This document shows positions 27,158 to 37,107 of a stretch of 64,000 nucleotides of DNA, one piece after another. Position numbers and translations under genes: made by a program. The DNA is from Acidobacteriota bacterium (GTDB lineage: Bacteria; Acidobacteriota; Blastocatellia; Pyrinomonadales; Pyrinomonadaceae), in contig JAIVJV010000008.1 in NCBI GenBank assembly GCA_020199835.1, positions 310,001 to 374,000 of the forward strand. The letters run 5' to 3'. The notes below the pieces were generated by a model that saw only the letters and a program-made list of their open reading frames with translations, did not search any database and was not told the DNA's origin. The number at the start of each line of letters is the position of its first letter. The first letter of the stretch is position 1.

Positions 27158-27961
27158 TTACTCGATGCGCTTCAACTGGGTAGTGTTTTGACCCTGCTTC
27201 ATGGTCATTCCCACTACTTTGTCAGCTTCAAGATTGAACGTGAGAGTCAATCCGCCGAAACCTAACGGCCGGAACGTGGTTTTATCAATCGCCATTAACG
27301 TTTGACCATCGCGGCCGAGGGACGCAAACAGTTTCCCGTCCTTCATCGTCACGGAAATCTCGGGCCCCGGCTCGCCTTTATATTTTCCAACGTATGACTG
27401 AAGGACGGCTGGCTCAACTACTATCGGTGGCACAGCACCCGCCTTCTTCAACATATCAACTATAACCGCGTTCTTTTCATTGCCTTCTGACGTCGCCAGC
27501 CCAAGCGTCATCGTCTCCGGTTTGACACGGCCACTGTCGAGCGCCATCTTCACCAGGTCCGCTTTACTCGCGCGCGTGCCGGCCATCAACACGTCGTCAG
27601 CGCCGTCCGCGCCCTTCTGAAGCAACAAGTTCACGATGTCGAAATGATCGTTGTCGAGGGCCCACGTCATCGCGGTCGCCCCGTAAAACGTGTCTTTCAC
27701 TTTCACATCGGCGCCACGGTCGAGCAGTACCTTCGCGACCTCGGTGTTGCCGCGTTCAGCGGCTTTGAACAATGCTGTAGCACCGTAGCGAAACTTCGCG
27801 TTCACGTCAGCGCCGCGATCGAGTGCTGCGGTAACTGCGGCAACGTCGCCCTTGCGCACGGCCTCATAAAGCTGGTCGTTTAATTCCTGTTTCGAGTTCG
27901 TTGCCGCCTGTAATGGCAGCAGTGCCAGAAGCGAAAAGAGGAAGAGCTTATGTAGCACCAT
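27158..27961 (-). CDS. Exported ankyrin-repeat protein
   Basis: The product has 267 residues. ATG 27961 is chosen because AGGAG lies eight bases upstream and a signal peptide follows (HKLFLFSLLALLPLQAA); the frame begins six codons earlier without either. Residues about 30-150 are four ankyrin units (VAAVTAALDRGADVNAKFRY, NTEVAKVLLDRGADVKVKD, HFDIVNLLLQKGADGADD). Residues about 180-267 form a separate beta domain (LQSYVGKYKGEPGPEISVTM, ending TTQLKRIE) like the C-terminal domain found after many beta-lactamase-type hydrolases. It heads the minus-strand propeller operon and is probably a periplasmic binding partner of the propellers. Confidence 0.9.
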   Translation of the reverse strand: MVLHKLFLFSLLALLPLQAATNSKQELNDQLYEAVRKGDVAAVTAALDRGADVNAKFRYGATALFKAAERGNTEVAKVLLDRGADVKVKDTFYGATAMTWALDNDHFDIVNLLLQKGADGADDVLMAGTRASKADLVKMALDSGRVKPETMTLGLATSEGNEKNAVIVDMLKKAGAVPPIVVEPAVLQSYVGKYKGEPGPEISVTMKDGKLFASLGRDGQTLMAIDKTTFRPLGFGGLTLTFNLEADKVVGMTMKQGQNTTQLKRIE

Positions 27962-28129
27962 GATTTCTCCTGCTGACAAGACTTAACTAACGCCAGATTA
28001 ACGGATGAGGCGGAACCTGTTAGAATTACCGGAAAAAAATGTAACGCAGCAACGTGAGCTTACGTATTCTACATCCTTAGGGTTGCAAGCGAAAACATAG
28101 TTCATCCTAAATCCGTGATGGTCTGAAAA

Positions 28130-30328
28130 ATGATTAAGCTGATCTCCATTTATTTGAACCTGTGCCTCGCATTCTCGGTCGCAATGGCGAATGATTGGGC
28201 CGAGTGGCGTGGTCCCGCACGCGACGGAGTCTCAACGGAAAAGAATTTGCCGGAGAAATGGTCGCCCGCCGGCGAGAATCTCGCATGGAAAGCTCCATAC
28301 GGCGGACGCTCTGCGCCGATTGTGATGGGCGATCGCGTTTACCTGCAAAACTCAGCCGGACAAGGCGAGAATTTACAGGAACGGATCATGTCCTTCAACG
28401 CCGACACCGGCAAACTCCTCTGGGAACATCGTTTCAATATCTATCTCAGCGATGTGCCACCGCATCGCGTCGGATGGGCCTCGCCGGTTGGCGATCCCAC
28501 GACGGGAAATGTTTACGTGTTCGGCGGCGGCGGCCACCTGCTCGGATTGAACCGTGATGGAAAAGTCTTGTGGGAACGCTCGCTCGGTGAGGATTTTGGT
28601 TTGCTCACCACGCACGGCGGCCGCACAGTATCGCCGATCATCGATGGCGATCTCGTAATCGTGAGCGGCGTCACGTTTCAGTGGGGCCAGCATGGACGGG
28701 GCGCGCACCGCTTCATGGCTTTCGATAAAAAGACCGGCGAAACTGTTTACGTGAGCGCTCCAGGCGGACGGCCGTACGACACGACCTACGCGCCGCCGAT
28801 CATCGCTAACATCAACGGCACACGGCTGCTGATCCAGGGCGCAAGCGACGGCGTGGTCCACGCGATCAAACCACAAACCGGTGAACCGGTTTGGAAGTAC
28901 GAGATCAGCAAACGCGGACTCAACACCGGCGTCGTCGTCAAAGGCACTACCGCAATCCTCACGCACAGCGAAGAAAATCTCGACTCCAACGAAATGGGAA
29001 TGATCGTCGCTGTCGATGCGACTGCCAAAGGCGACGTTAAAAAAGAACAGGTTAAATGGAGAGTTTATGGTTGGCAGGGTGGCTTCTCTTCTCCGGTAAT
29101 CGATGGCGATCGACTTTACCAGTTGGACAACGGCTCCAACATCGCCGCGTTTGACGTAAACAGCGGCAAGCAACTCTGGCTACAAAACCTCGGCACGATT
29201 CAAAAAGCGTCGCCGGTGCTCGCGGACGGCAAACTCTACGTCGGCACTGAAAACGGAAAGTTTTTTATTCTGAAACCTGGTCCAACCGGCGCTGAGGTTC
29301 TCGATCAGGATCAACTCGGTACCGAAGCGCGTCCCGAAGCGATCATCGGCTCGGTAGCGGTCTCAAATGGACGCGTGTTCGTGGTCAGTGATTCAAATCT
29401 TTATTGCATCGGCAAGAAGACGAGCGGCAACTCATCACAGGCAGCGGCTTCTCCCGTTGGTTCCAATGTTAGTTCTCCGGCGGCTGGTAGTTCTCAGGCC
29501 GCGACCTACGTTCAGGTCGTGCCGACGGAACTAATTCTGAAGCCCGGCGATAAAGTCAATTTTCGTGCTCGGCTGTTTGACGCGCAGGGCAACTTCATCC
29601 GCGAAGAATCAGCAGCTCAATGGTCGCTGGACCAATTGAAAGGTGCGATTGCCAACGGACAGTTCACCGCGGAAGGCGACACTGCTCAGGCCGGCCTGGT
29701 AAAGGCGACGGTGAATGGTATTACCGGTTCGGCCGGCGTACGCGTCTTCCCGCCATTGCCGTGGAGCGAAAACTTCGACGCGATGGCGCCAAACTCCGTG
29801 CCGCCAACGTGGAACAACATGACCTTGAAGTTTGCGGTGCGCGATCAGAACGGCAATAAAGTACTCGCGAAGTTGACTGAGGGTTCGTCACTGCTGAGTC
29901 GCTCGCGGGCTTACATTGGACCGTCTGATTGGTCCAACTATACGGTCGAAGCTGATGCCTCAGCGACAACGAAGCGCCGCCAGCAGGGCGACGCAGGCGT
30001 GATCGCGCAACGTTACGTGTTGACGCTTTACGGTAACAGTCAAGTGCTTAATCTGGAACCGTGGCAACCGGAAACGAAACGCACTGTCAGTATTCCTTAC
30101 GCGTGGAAGCCCGACACGTGGTACCGCCTGAAACTTCAGGTGGAAAACCTGCCCGACGGCAAGACGCGCGCGCGCGGAAAAGTTTGGCCAGCGGGGGAGG
30201 CGGAACCCGCAGCCTGGATGATCGAACGTGTCGATCCGATTCCCAACCGCCAGGGAGCTCCCGGAATTTTCGGCAACGGCCTCGCCGAACTCTACTTTGA
30301 CAACATAAAGGTGTACGCGAACAAATGA
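28130..30328 (+). CDS. Secreted beta-propeller with C-terminal lectin-like domain
   Basis: The product has 732 residues and is the first gene of the plus-strand arm. The signal peptide covers about 1-21 (MIKLISIYLNLCLAFSVAMA), followed by DWAEWRGPARDGVSTEKNLP. Residues about 22-430 form the propeller (NADTGKLLW, DKKTGETVY, KPQTGEPVW, DVNSGKQLW). A Ser/Ala-rich linker (about 432-460) leads to a short immunoglobulin-like segment (VVPTELILKPGDKVNFRARL, about 463-540). The last part (about 545-732) looks like a concanavalin-type jelly roll (LPWSENFDAMAPNSVPPTWN, ELYFDNIKVYANK), the fold used in glycan binding and in sugar hydrolases of DUF1080 type. The extra domains set it apart from its paralogues and suggest attachment to a polymer. 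Confidence 0.9.
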   Translation: MIKLISIYLNLCLAFSVAMANDWAEWRGPARDGVSTEKNLPEKWSPAGENLAWKAPYGGRSAPIVMGDRVYLQNSAGQGENLQERIMSFNADTGKLLWEHRFNIYLSDVPPHRVGWASPVGDPTTGNVYVFGGGGHLLGLNRDGKVLWERSLGEDFGLLTTHGGRTVSPIIDGDLVIVSGVTFQWGQHGRGAHRFMAFDKKTGETVYVSAPGGRPYDTTYAPPIIANINGTRLLIQGASDGVVHAIKPQTGEPVWKYEISKRGLNTGVVVKGTTAILTHSEENLDSNEMGMIVAVDATAKGDVKKEQVKWRVYGWQGGFSSPVIDGDRLYQLDNGSNIAAFDVNSGKQLWLQNLGTIQKASPVLADGKLYVGTENGKFFILKPGPTGAEVLDQDQLGTEARPEAIIGSVAVSNGRVFVVSDSNLYCIGKKTSGNSSQAAASPVGSNVSSPAAGSSQAATYVQVVPTELILKPGDKVNFRARLFDAQGNFIREESAAQWSLDQLKGAIANGQFTAEGDTAQAGLVKATVNGITGSAGVRVFPPLPWSENFDAMAPNSVPPTWNNMTLKFAVRDQNGNKVLAKLTEGSSLLSRSRAYIGPSDWSNYTVEADASATTKRRQQGDAGVIAQRYVLTLYGNSQVLNLEPWQPETKRTVSIPYAWKPDTWYRLKLQVENLPDGKTRARGKVWPAGEAEPAAWMIERVDPIPNRQGAPGIFGNGLAELYFDNIKVYANK

Positions 30329-31929
30329 GAGTTAAAAATCTGTTCATTCTTATCGCATTGATCCTCGGCGTAGGCATTTACTTTCTCGCGCCCGCCAGCT
30401 CCGCTTCCGATCCTGGGTCCGGCGATTGGCCGATGTGGGGCGGCACTCCCGATCGCAACATGATCTCCAACATGAAAGGCTTGCCGACCAGTTGGGACGT
30501 CAAGTCCAAGAAAAACGTCAAGTGGGTGGCCCAACTGGGCTCACAGACTTACGGCAACGTGGTCGTTGCGGGCGGTATGGTCTTCGTCGGCACAAACAAT
30601 GAAGGAGTGCGCGATCCGAAGATAACCGGCGACAAAGGCGTCGTGATGGCGTTTCGCGAGTCTGACGGTCAGTTCATGTGGCAGATGATCCATGACAAAC
30701 TCGCAGCCGGACGCGTCAACGACTGGCCGTACCAGGGCGTCGCGTCGTCGCCGTTGGTCGAAGGAGACCGCCTGTATTACGTCTCAAACCGCGCTGAGTT
30801 GATGTGTGTTGACACGCAGGGTTTTCGCGACAAAGAGAACGATGGTCCAGTCACCGACGAGAAGTTGACCGGTGAAACGAATGGCGACATCGTGTGGCGG
30901 TACGACATGATTGAGGAAGTCGGCGCGTTGCCGCATAACCTCGCAAACTCGTCGCCCGTTGCTCACGGCGATCTAATCTTCGTCAGCACGTCAAACGGCC
31001 AGGACGAAAGTCACGTCAACGTTCCTTCACCGAAAGCGCCGGCAATTATCGCCGTCAACAAAAAAACCGGGAAACTCCAATGGGAAGATAATTCGGTTGG
31101 CGAACGCATTCTGCACGGCCAATGGGCTTCAGCGACGGTCGGCACGATCGGCGGCGTGGTCCAGGTGATTCACGGGCAGGGCGACGGCTGGATTCGTGGT
31201 TACGAAGCACTTACCGGTAAGAAACTTTGGGAGTTTGATACGAACCCGAAAGACTCCGTCTGGCCCAAGACACGCAACGAGGTGATCAGCACTGCGGTCG
31301 TTTACCAGGATCGCGTGTACATTTCGAACGGGCAGGATCCCGAGCACGGCGAAGGCGTGGGCCACATGTACTGCATCGACGCGACCAAGCGCGGCGATAT
31401 CACGCAAAGCGGAATGGTGTGGCACTACGACAAGATTCGGCGCTCCATCTCCACGCCCGCGATCAAGGACGGCATTCTTTACCAGGCTGATTTCAGCGGT
31501 TTTCTGCACGCACTCGACGCAAAGACCGGTCAGGTCTACTGGGTACACGATGTGTTCGCCGCGGTTTGGGGATCGCCGATGCTCATCGATGGCAAGGTCT
31601 ATCTCGGTGACGAAGACGGCGACGTCGTGATGATGCAGGAAGGAAAGGTGAAGAAGGTCCTCGCCGAGGTCAACATGGGCAGTTCCGTGTATTCGACTCC
31701 GGTGCCCGCGAACGGTGCGCTTTACATCTCGAATCGCAACCAGCTTTACGCCCTGAGTGAAACGCCGGGCGCGAAGCCCGCAACCGATGGAGCTGCTGCG
31801 GCAACGCCGTCGGCGAGCCCGACGAAACCCGCCGCCGATGCGGCGAAACCAGCTCCTGCATCAACGAAGCCGGCTGCTGCAGCGACGAAACCTGCGGCTG
31901 CGGCGGCCAAACCGCCGACCAAGAACTAA
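30325..31929 (+). CDS. PQQ-like beta-propeller with Ala/Lys/Pro-rich tail
   Basis: The product has 534 residues. ATG overlaps the stop of the previous gene by 4 bp (ATGA). An N-terminal hydrophobic segment (FILIALILGVGIYFLAPA, about 5-22) is a signal or anchor. DWPMWGGTPDRNMISNMKGL follows: the W-x-x-W motif is kept but Arg is replaced by Gly. The body has blade motifs (NKKTGKLQW, EALTGKKLW, DAKTGQVYW) and includes HGQGDGWIRGYEALTG. The C-terminal 50 or so residues are low-complexity Ala/Lys/Pro/Thr (AAKPAPASTKPAAAATKPAA), like cell-wall or DNA-associated linkers. It is probably exported. It ends seven bases before the alcohol dehydrogenase gene. Confidence 0.9.
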   Translation: MRVKNLFILIALILGVGIYFLAPASSASDPGSGDWPMWGGTPDRNMISNMKGLPTSWDVKSKKNVKWVAQLGSQTYGNVVVAGGMVFVGTNNEGVRDPKITGDKGVVMAFRESDGQFMWQMIHDKLAAGRVNDWPYQGVASSPLVEGDRLYYVSNRAELMCVDTQGFRDKENDGPVTDEKLTGETNGDIVWRYDMIEEVGALPHNLANSSPVAHGDLIFVSTSNGQDESHVNVPSPKAPAIIAVNKKTGKLQWEDNSVGERILHGQWASATVGTIGGVVQVIHGQGDGWIRGYEALTGKKLWEFDTNPKDSVWPKTRNEVISTAVVYQDRVYISNGQDPEHGEGVGHMYCIDATKRGDITQSGMVWHYDKIRRSISTPAIKDGILYQADFSGFLHALDAKTGQVYWVHDVFAAVWGSPMLIDGKVYLGDEDGDVVMMQEGKVKKVLAEVNMGSSVYSTPVPANGALYISNRNQLYALSETPGAKPATDGAAAATPSASPTKPAADAAKPAPASTKPAAAATKPAAAAAKPPTKN

Positions 31930-31936
31930 AGCCGCG

Positions 31937-33085
31937 ATGAACAGTTTTGATTTTCAGCCGCGGACTCGTCTGATCTTCGGCGCGGGCGCCATCGGCGAAC
32001 TCGGCACAATCGCGCGGGAGCTCGGCTTTCGTCGCACGCTGCTGGTTGCCGATCATGGACTCGTCGCGTCGGGACACGTCGATGAAGCGGTCACGCCTTT
32101 ACAACAAGCCGGAATCGAAGTCGTTCGTTTTCACGATTTCGAAGTTAACCCCGACACGCGCATGGTCGAAGCGGGAACTGCTTTCGTCGCAACGCAAAAC
32201 ATCGATTCGATCATCGGACTCGGCGGCGGCAGTTCCATGGACTGCGCCAAAGGCATCAACTTCCTGCTGACCAACGGCGGCCGCATTGCCGACTATCGCG
32301 GTTACGGCAAAGCGACGAAACCGATGTTGCCGATGATCGCGATTCCCACCACCGCCGGCACGGGTAGTGAAGCACAAAGTTACGCGCTGATCTCCGACGC
32401 AGAGACGCACGTGAAGATGGCGTGCGGCGATTCGAAAGCGGCGTTTCGCGTCGCGTTGCTCGATCCTGCTTTAACTCTTTCACAACCGCGCAGCATCACC
32501 GCAACGTCCGGCTTTGACGCGATTGCGCACGCAGTCGAGACTTACGTCACTACCAAACGCACGCCCGTGTCTGAGATCTTTTCTCGCGAAGCGTGGGCGT
32601 TGCTCGAACACAATTACGAACGTGTGCTGACGCAACCGGACGATCTGGAAGCTCGCGGCGCGATGCAGTTGGGCGCGTTCTACGCCGGCGTGGCGATTGA
32701 AAACTCTATGCTCGGCGCGACGCACGCGTGCGCGAATCCGTTGACCGCGCGTTACGGAACGGCGCACGGCGCCGCGATCGCGATGTTGTTGCCGTCAGTA
32801 GTGCGTTGGAACGAACGCGCCGTCGGGGATCGTTACGCGACGCTGCTCAATTCTTCTTCTGTCGCCAACAAGAACCCCGATTCAACTCCAACTGAAGCAC
32901 TCGCCAGGCGGCTCGAGGAATTAACTCAGGCTGGTGGGTTGCGAAGCGAGTTAAGCACCGCCGGCATCAACAAGAACGATCTCGCGGCACTCGCTGCCGA
33001 AGCAGCCGAGCAATGGACCGGCACTTTCAATCCGCGTCCATTCAGTAAAGAAGGCGCGATGGAGGTTTATTCGTGCGCATATTGA
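31937..33085 (+). CDS. Iron-containing alcohol dehydrogenase
   Basis: The product has 382 residues from ATG 31937; the frame is open further upstream only inside the neighbour's tail. The Fe-ADH fold shows the NAD-binding GGGSSMDCAKGINF (about 92-105) and TTAGTGSEAQSYALISD. The metal-site region is GFDAIAHAVETYVT (His in DAIAHAVE), GATHACANPLTA and GTAHGAAIA, supplying the three histidines, with an Asp in LLDPALTLS. It has no signal peptide and is cytoplasmic, the only recognisable enzyme with redox chemistry among the exported propellers. It probably oxidises an alcohol or reduces an aldehyde with NAD(P). Its last 13 bp overlap the start of the next propeller gene, so expression is coupled. 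Confidence 0.93.
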   Translation: MNSFDFQPRTRLIFGAGAIGELGTIARELGFRRTLLVADHGLVASGHVDEAVTPLQQAGIEVVRFHDFEVNPDTRMVEAGTAFVATQNIDSIIGLGGGSSMDCAKGINFLLTNGGRIADYRGYGKATKPMLPMIAIPTTAGTGSEAQSYALISDAETHVKMACGDSKAAFRVALLDPALTLSQPRSITATSGFDAIAHAVETYVTTKRTPVSEIFSREAWALLEHNYERVLTQPDDLEARGAMQLGAFYAGVAIENSMLGATHACANPLTARYGTAHGAAIAMLLPSVVRWNERAVGDRYATLLNSSSVANKNPDSTPTEALARRLEELTQAGGLRSELSTAGINKNDLAALAAEAAEQWTGTFNPRPFSKEGAMEVYSCAY

Positions 33086-34176
33086 GTATTCTCGCCTCTC
33101 TGTTTTTGTTCGCTTTTGCCGTCAACGCTCAGGAAGCGCCGGCCAACAACTGGTCGCAGTTTCGCGGCAATCATGAGTTGACCGGAGTGTCGCAGTCGAA
33201 CGTTCCCACTTCGCTGAAACCACTGTGGACTTATGAAGCTGGCGACGCGATCGAATCGTCGGCCGCGATCGTCGGTAGCACCGTGTTCGTCGGCTCGCAA
33301 AAAGGTGAACTCGTCGCGCTGAGTCTCGAAAACGGATCGGTCTACTGGAAATTCAATACGGGAAACGCGATCGGTGAATCGTCGCCGGCTTACGGCAACG
33401 GCGCCGTCTACATCGGCGACCTTGGCGGCTGGATCAACGCGCTGAACGCGTCTGACGGAAGAAAACTCTGGGCCTTCAAAACCAACGGTGAAATCAAATC
33501 ATCGCCGGTTGTGGTTGGCGATCGAGTCTTGATCGGCTCCTATGACGAACACCTTTATTGCCTCTCGGCGCGCAACGGTTCATTGATCTGGAAGTTCAAG
33601 ACGAATGGACCAGTGCACGCAACTCCCGGCATTTCCGGCGGCATGGCTTTCATCGCTGGTTGCGACGAACTGTTTCGGGCGATTCGGATCTCGGATGGTA
33701 AAGAAGTTTTCACCGTCTCTTCCGGGGCTTACACCGGCGCTTCACCAGCGTTGCTTGGTGGCTCAGCGTTCTACGGCACCTTCGACAACGAAGTGCTCGG
33801 AGTCAGCCTGACGGACCGCAAGATCTCCTGGCGTTACCAACATCCGCAACGACAGTTTCCGTTCTACTCGTCTGCCGCCGTGACGTCTTCGCGAGTCGTA
33901 CTCGGCGGCCGTGACAAGCTGGTCCATGGATTAACTCTCGCTGGAAAATCCGCCTGGACTTTCACGACGCGTGCACGCGTCGAATCGTCGCCCGCGATCG
34001 CCGGCGGACGCGTGTTTGTCGGTTCCAACGACGGACGCTTTTACGTTTTGAATCTCGCTAGCGGGGCCAAGCTCTGGGAATTTGAGGCGGGCGCCCCGCT
34101 ATCCGCATCCCCCGCAATCGCAAACGGACGCATCGTCATCGGCTCTCAAGACGGTCGTCTCTATTGCTTCGGCTAG
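33073..34176 (+). CDS. Secreted PQQ-like beta-propeller (BamB-like)
   Basis: The product has 367 residues. GTG 33073 follows GGAGG at 33061-33065, inside the end of the dehydrogenase gene. The signal peptide is residues 1-19 (MRILSILASLFLFAFAVNAQ). The mature start NWSQFRGNHELTGVSQSN is a variant of the motif shared by the family. Blade motifs are very regular: SLENGSVYWKFNTG, NASDGRKLWAFKTN, SARNGSLIWKFKTN, NLASGAKLWEFEAG. This is the shortest and most regular propeller of the cluster and the most BamB-like, but a BamB role in outer-membrane protein assembly is only a family resemblance. It closes the propeller arm before the hydrolase gene. Confidence 0.92.
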   Translation: MRILSILASLFLFAFAVNAQEAPANNWSQFRGNHELTGVSQSNVPTSLKPLWTYEAGDAIESSAAIVGSTVFVGSQKGELVALSLENGSVYWKFNTGNAIGESSPAYGNGAVYIGDLGGWINALNASDGRKLWAFKTNGEIKSSPVVVGDRVLIGSYDEHLYCLSARNGSLIWKFKTNGPVHATPGISGGMAFIAGCDELFRAIRISDGKEVFTVSSGAYTGASPALLGGSAFYGTFDNEVLGVSLTDRKISWRYQHPQRQFPFYSSAAVTSSRVVLGGRDKLVHGLTLAGKSAWTFTTRARVESSPAIAGGRVFVGSNDGRFYVLNLASGAKLWEFEAGAPLSASPAIANGRIVIGSQDGRLYCFG

Positions 34177-34218
34177 CCAACTAATCAGCCAACTAGCCGC
34201 CCACAAAAGGAGGAACTC

Positions 34219-35049
34219 ATGCCTAAGGTCCAAGCCAATGGCATTACTCTGAACTACGAACAGCAGGGTAGCGGCGAGCCGCTCATCCTGATTCCCTACC
34301 TCTCCGCTGACAATGCCTGCTACGCGTTTCAGGTCGCGGAATACGCGAAACACTTCACCTGCATCTCCGTCGATCTGCGCGGCACGGGCGAGAGCGATAA
34401 ACCCGATGGCGTGTTCTCCACTGAATTGTATGCAGAGGACGTGGCTGCATTGATGCAGGCACTCGGAATCGAGCGAGCGCACGTCTCAGGTTTGTCGTTC
34501 GGCGGTGCAATCGGCATGTGGTTGGCCGCGAGACATCCCGAGAGAGTCAAGTCGTTATCGCTGCACGGTGCTTGGACCAAAACCGATGCTTACGTCAGGA
34601 CAGTAGTGGAAGGCTGGCAGGTAATGGCTAAAGCTTTCAATAGCATTCCTGAGCTGGTGGTTCGAGGCATCTTTCCGTGGTGTTTCACGCCAGGCTTGTA
34701 CGCCACAAAGTACGACTACATCGAGTCGTTAGCCGCTTTCGTTCGGAGCCGTCCGCCAATGTCGGTCGATGCGTTTATGCAACAGTCTGACGCAGTGATT
34801 GCGCACGACGTTGAGGCGCAGCTCGCACGGATCACCGCGCCCACGCAGATTACTTTTGGCCGTCATGACCAGGTGACTTCAGTGCGTTTCGCCGAGCCCC
34901 TGACCAGCGCCATCAAAGGTTCGGAATTAGTAATTTTCGAGGAGGCTTCACACGCACCCATCTACGAGAGTGTGGACGAGTTCAACCAGAAGACGCTGGC
35001 GTTTCTCCAGCATCACGCGCAGAAAGCGTCAGGCTCTGTGGCTACTTGA
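34219..35049 (+). CDS. Alpha/beta hydrolase
   Basis: The product has 276 residues. ATG 34219 follows AAAGGAGGAACTC. The nucleophile elbow is G-L-S-F-G-G with Ser93. The oxyanion region contains LILIPYLSAD, where the usual His-Gly is absent (IPYLS), a variation seen in some members. The acid is probably the Asp in FGRHDQ (about 217) and the base the His in EASHAP (about 252). There is no signal peptide. The fold covers esterases, lactonases and haloalkane-type enzymes; nothing in the sequence fixes the substrate. Its stop overlaps the convergent RidA gene by 8 bp. It may belong to the propeller operon, 42 bp downstream of the last propeller. Confidence 0.88.
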   Translation: MPKVQANGITLNYEQQGSGEPLILIPYLSADNACYAFQVAEYAKHFTCISVDLRGTGESDKPDGVFSTELYAEDVAALMQALGIERAHVSGLSFGGAIGMWLAARHPERVKSLSLHGAWTKTDAYVRTVVEGWQVMAKAFNSIPELVVRGIFPWCFTPGLYATKYDYIESLAAFVRSRPPMSVDAFMQQSDAVIAHDVEAQLARITAPTQITFGRHDQVTSVRFAEPLTSAIKGSELVIFEEASHAPIYESVDEFNQKTLAFLQHHAQKASGSVAT

Positions 35050-35482
35050 GGACCGCGACGACCTCGATCTCGATGCGCGCATCGCGCGGCAAACGTGCGA
35101 CCTGCACGGTTGAGCGAGCGGGTGGATCGCCTTTGAATTTTTTGCGGTAAAGTTCGTTCATCGTGTTGTAGTCGTTCATGTCCGCGAGAAACACAGTGGC
35201 CTTCACGACATGATCGATACTGCTGCCCGAAGCTTCAAGCACCGCGGTGAGATTGCGAAACACCTGCTCGAGCTGCGCCTCGATCCCGCCCGCCGGGAAC
35301 TGTCCGGTCTTGGGGTCGAGGCCGATCTGTCCGGAAGTGAAAACGAGATCGCCCACGACGATCGCGGGCGAGAAGATGCCGTTTGGCGTTCCGGTCTGCA
35401 CGACCTTGCGCTTTGATGTTTGCGCCTCAGCGTAGCCACTCAAAGAAACGATCGCTACGACTACCAGAATCAATCTCTTCAT
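35042..35482 (-). CDS. Exported RidA-family protein
   Basis: The product has 146 residues. ATG 35482 overlaps the symporter stop by 4 bp (ATGA), with GGTGG upstream. Unlike cytoplasmic RidA, it carries a signal peptide ([21 protein letters not shown]). The mature domain has the YjgF/RidA pattern: [60 protein letters not shown]. The Arg in PARSTV, which in true RidA binds the carboxylate of the imine, is present. RidA enzymes hydrolyse reactive enamines and imines; exported variants are poorly characterised. Coupling to a sodium:solute symporter suggests a shared nitrogenous substrate. Confidence 0.9.
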   Translation of the reverse strand: MKRLILVVVAIVSLSGYAEAQTSKRKVVQTGTPNGIFSPAIVVGDLVFTSGQIGLDPKTGQFPAGGIEAQLEQVFRNLTAVLEASGSSIDHVVKATVFLADMNDYNTMNELYRKKFKGDPPARSTVQVARLPRDARIEIEVVAVLK

Positions 35483-37107
35483 TGGTTTCCACCTCCGAAA
35501 TATCTGGCCAGCGTGCTTTGCGCCGGCTTCCGTGTAACCAGCGAAACTAACCACATCAACAATGCGGAGCCCAGCACCATCGGTACGACCGGAAGAAAAC
35601 CAAAGACAGCAGTGCCCCCCGGCGTACGCGACAATGCTTCACTCCCGCCAACTGACCAGATCACTGTCGATGGTCCAGGCGCGGGAGCCGGTACAACTTC
35701 CTGGAAGATCGCAACCGCGGCGACGGTTAGCGCCACCCAGACAGTCACTGCCAGCGCGCCCCATTTCGTACTTCCCTTCCAAAACAGCGCGGCAATCAGC
35801 AGCGGTGACATTGCCGCGAAACCGGAAAATCCGTATTGGATAGCCAGTTCAAAAATAGACTCGGGCGCCTGCAACGCAATCGTGTAGGCAAAGAGCGTAA
35901 TGAGAACGATGAAGATACGTCCGGTTAACACTTGCACCGTTTCACCAAAACGCCGCTTGCCGCCGTAGAAGGCAAAGACGTCCTCCGTAAACATCGTCGA
36001 AAGAGCGAGTATTTGCGAATCGCTCGCCATCACTGCCGCCATGATGCCTGCGCCTAGCAGGCCCGCCAGCCACAACGGCGCATATCGTTGCAGCAGCAAC
36101 ATGATCACGTCGTCGCCGGCCGCCTGGTCACGCAGTTGGTCCCGCTGTTCAGGCTCCATGTTACGGCCCTGTGTAGCCAACGTTCGGCGTGCTTCCTGCT
36201 TCGCACGAATCTGCGGCACGTCGGCGACACGGTTGGCCATTACGCCTAGAAACACGCAGGGTAACCAGATCGCGAGAATACAGACCGGGTAGAAGATGAC
36301 TGTCTTCTTGAACTGCGCCATTTTTTTCGCGGTCAGACAGAAGATCACGATATGCGGAAATGCGATCGCGGAGAGCGGAATGAACGTGTAGCTAAAGAAG
36401 TAGTAGGGCGAGATTCGCTCGCGCGTCAACAAATACGACAAGGGCGAGTTTTGCATTGCCTGCGCCGCGCTGCCAAAGCCACCCATTCCGTAGCCAATTA
36501 CCACGAGGGCAATCACGCCAAAGCACAAAAAGAGCACGGTCTGAAATGTGTTGACCCAGGCCGTACCACGCATGCCGCCAAAGAAGACGTAACTCATTAC
36601 GACCATCGCGACGATAGCGCCGCCAAACCAAAACGGCACTCTGCCGCCACTGATCGCGCTAAGCGTCGTACCGCCGCCCATGATGCCAATGATGATGTAG
36701 GGAACAAGCAGCACCGCCTGGACCGCGAAGATCATCGTGCCGATGTGACTGCACTCCCAGCGATCGCGAAACATCTGCACTGGCGTCATGAAGCCGTATT
36801 TCTTTCCCAACGCCCACATGCGTGTGCCAATCAGGAAGATCGTCAACGGAATGACGAGTCCCGACGACGACGCCATCAGGCCAAACGTGACGATGCCGTT
36901 GTTGAACGCGTGCCCCGACGAGCCGAGGATCGCGAACGCCGTCATGTTCGTGCCAAAGAGTGAAAACAGAAATACGAATGGCCCAAGCGAGCGGCCGGCG
37001 AGAAAGTAGTCTTCAGCTTTCTCTTTTCCGCCTGTACGCCGAAACGCAAAAATACCGATGTAGAGAACTACCCCGAGGTAAAGGAATACAACTGTCGCGG
37101 GAATCAA
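35479..37107 (-). CDS. Sodium:solute symporter (SSS family)
   Basis: The product has 542 residues with about thirteen membrane helices. Family hallmarks are the early [22 protein letters not shown] (about 32-53), the [25 protein letters not shown] stretch, and [26 protein letters not shown] in the helical-core region. It imports an unidentified organic solute with sodium; related acetate, proline, pantothenate and sugar carriers all share the fold. The start overlaps the stop of the DUF3311 gene by 4 bp and its end overlaps the RidA gene by 4 bp, giving a three-gene coupled operon. A hydrophilic loop (about 300-332, [20 protein letters not shown]) is longer than usual. Confidence 0.92.
   Translation of the reverse strand: MIPATVVFLYLGVVLYIGIFAFRRTGGKEKAEDYFLAGRSLGPFVFLFSLFGTNMTAFAILGSSGHAFNNGIVTFGLMASSSGLVIPLTIFLIGTRMWALGKKYGFMTPVQMFRDRWECSHIGTMIFAVQAVLLVPYIIIGIMGGGTTLSAISGGRVPFWFGGAIVAMVVMSYVFFGGMRGTAWVNTFQTVLFLCFGVIALVVIGYGMGGFGSAAQAMQNSPLSYLLTRERISPYYFFSYTFIPLSAIAFPHIVIFCLTAKKMAQFKKTVIFYPVCILAIWLPCVFLGVMANRVADVPQIRAKQEARRTLATQGRNMEPEQRDQLRDQAAGDDVIMLLLQRYAPLWLAGLLGAGIMAAVMASDSQILALSTMFTEDVFAFYGGKRRFGETVQVLTGRIFIVLITLFAYTIALQAPESIFELAIQYGFSGFAAMSPLLIAALFWKGSTKWGALAVTVWVALTVAAVAIFQEVVPAPAPGPSTVIWSVGGSEALSRTPGGTAVFGFLPVVPMVLGSALLMWLVSLVTRKPAQSTLARYFGGGNQ

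Noticed and set aside
24424-34176. Propellers as true PQQ-dependent alcohol dehydrogenases
   Set aside because: No characteristic active-site disulphide, docking tryptophans or haem domain could be found by eye; only the propeller blades match.
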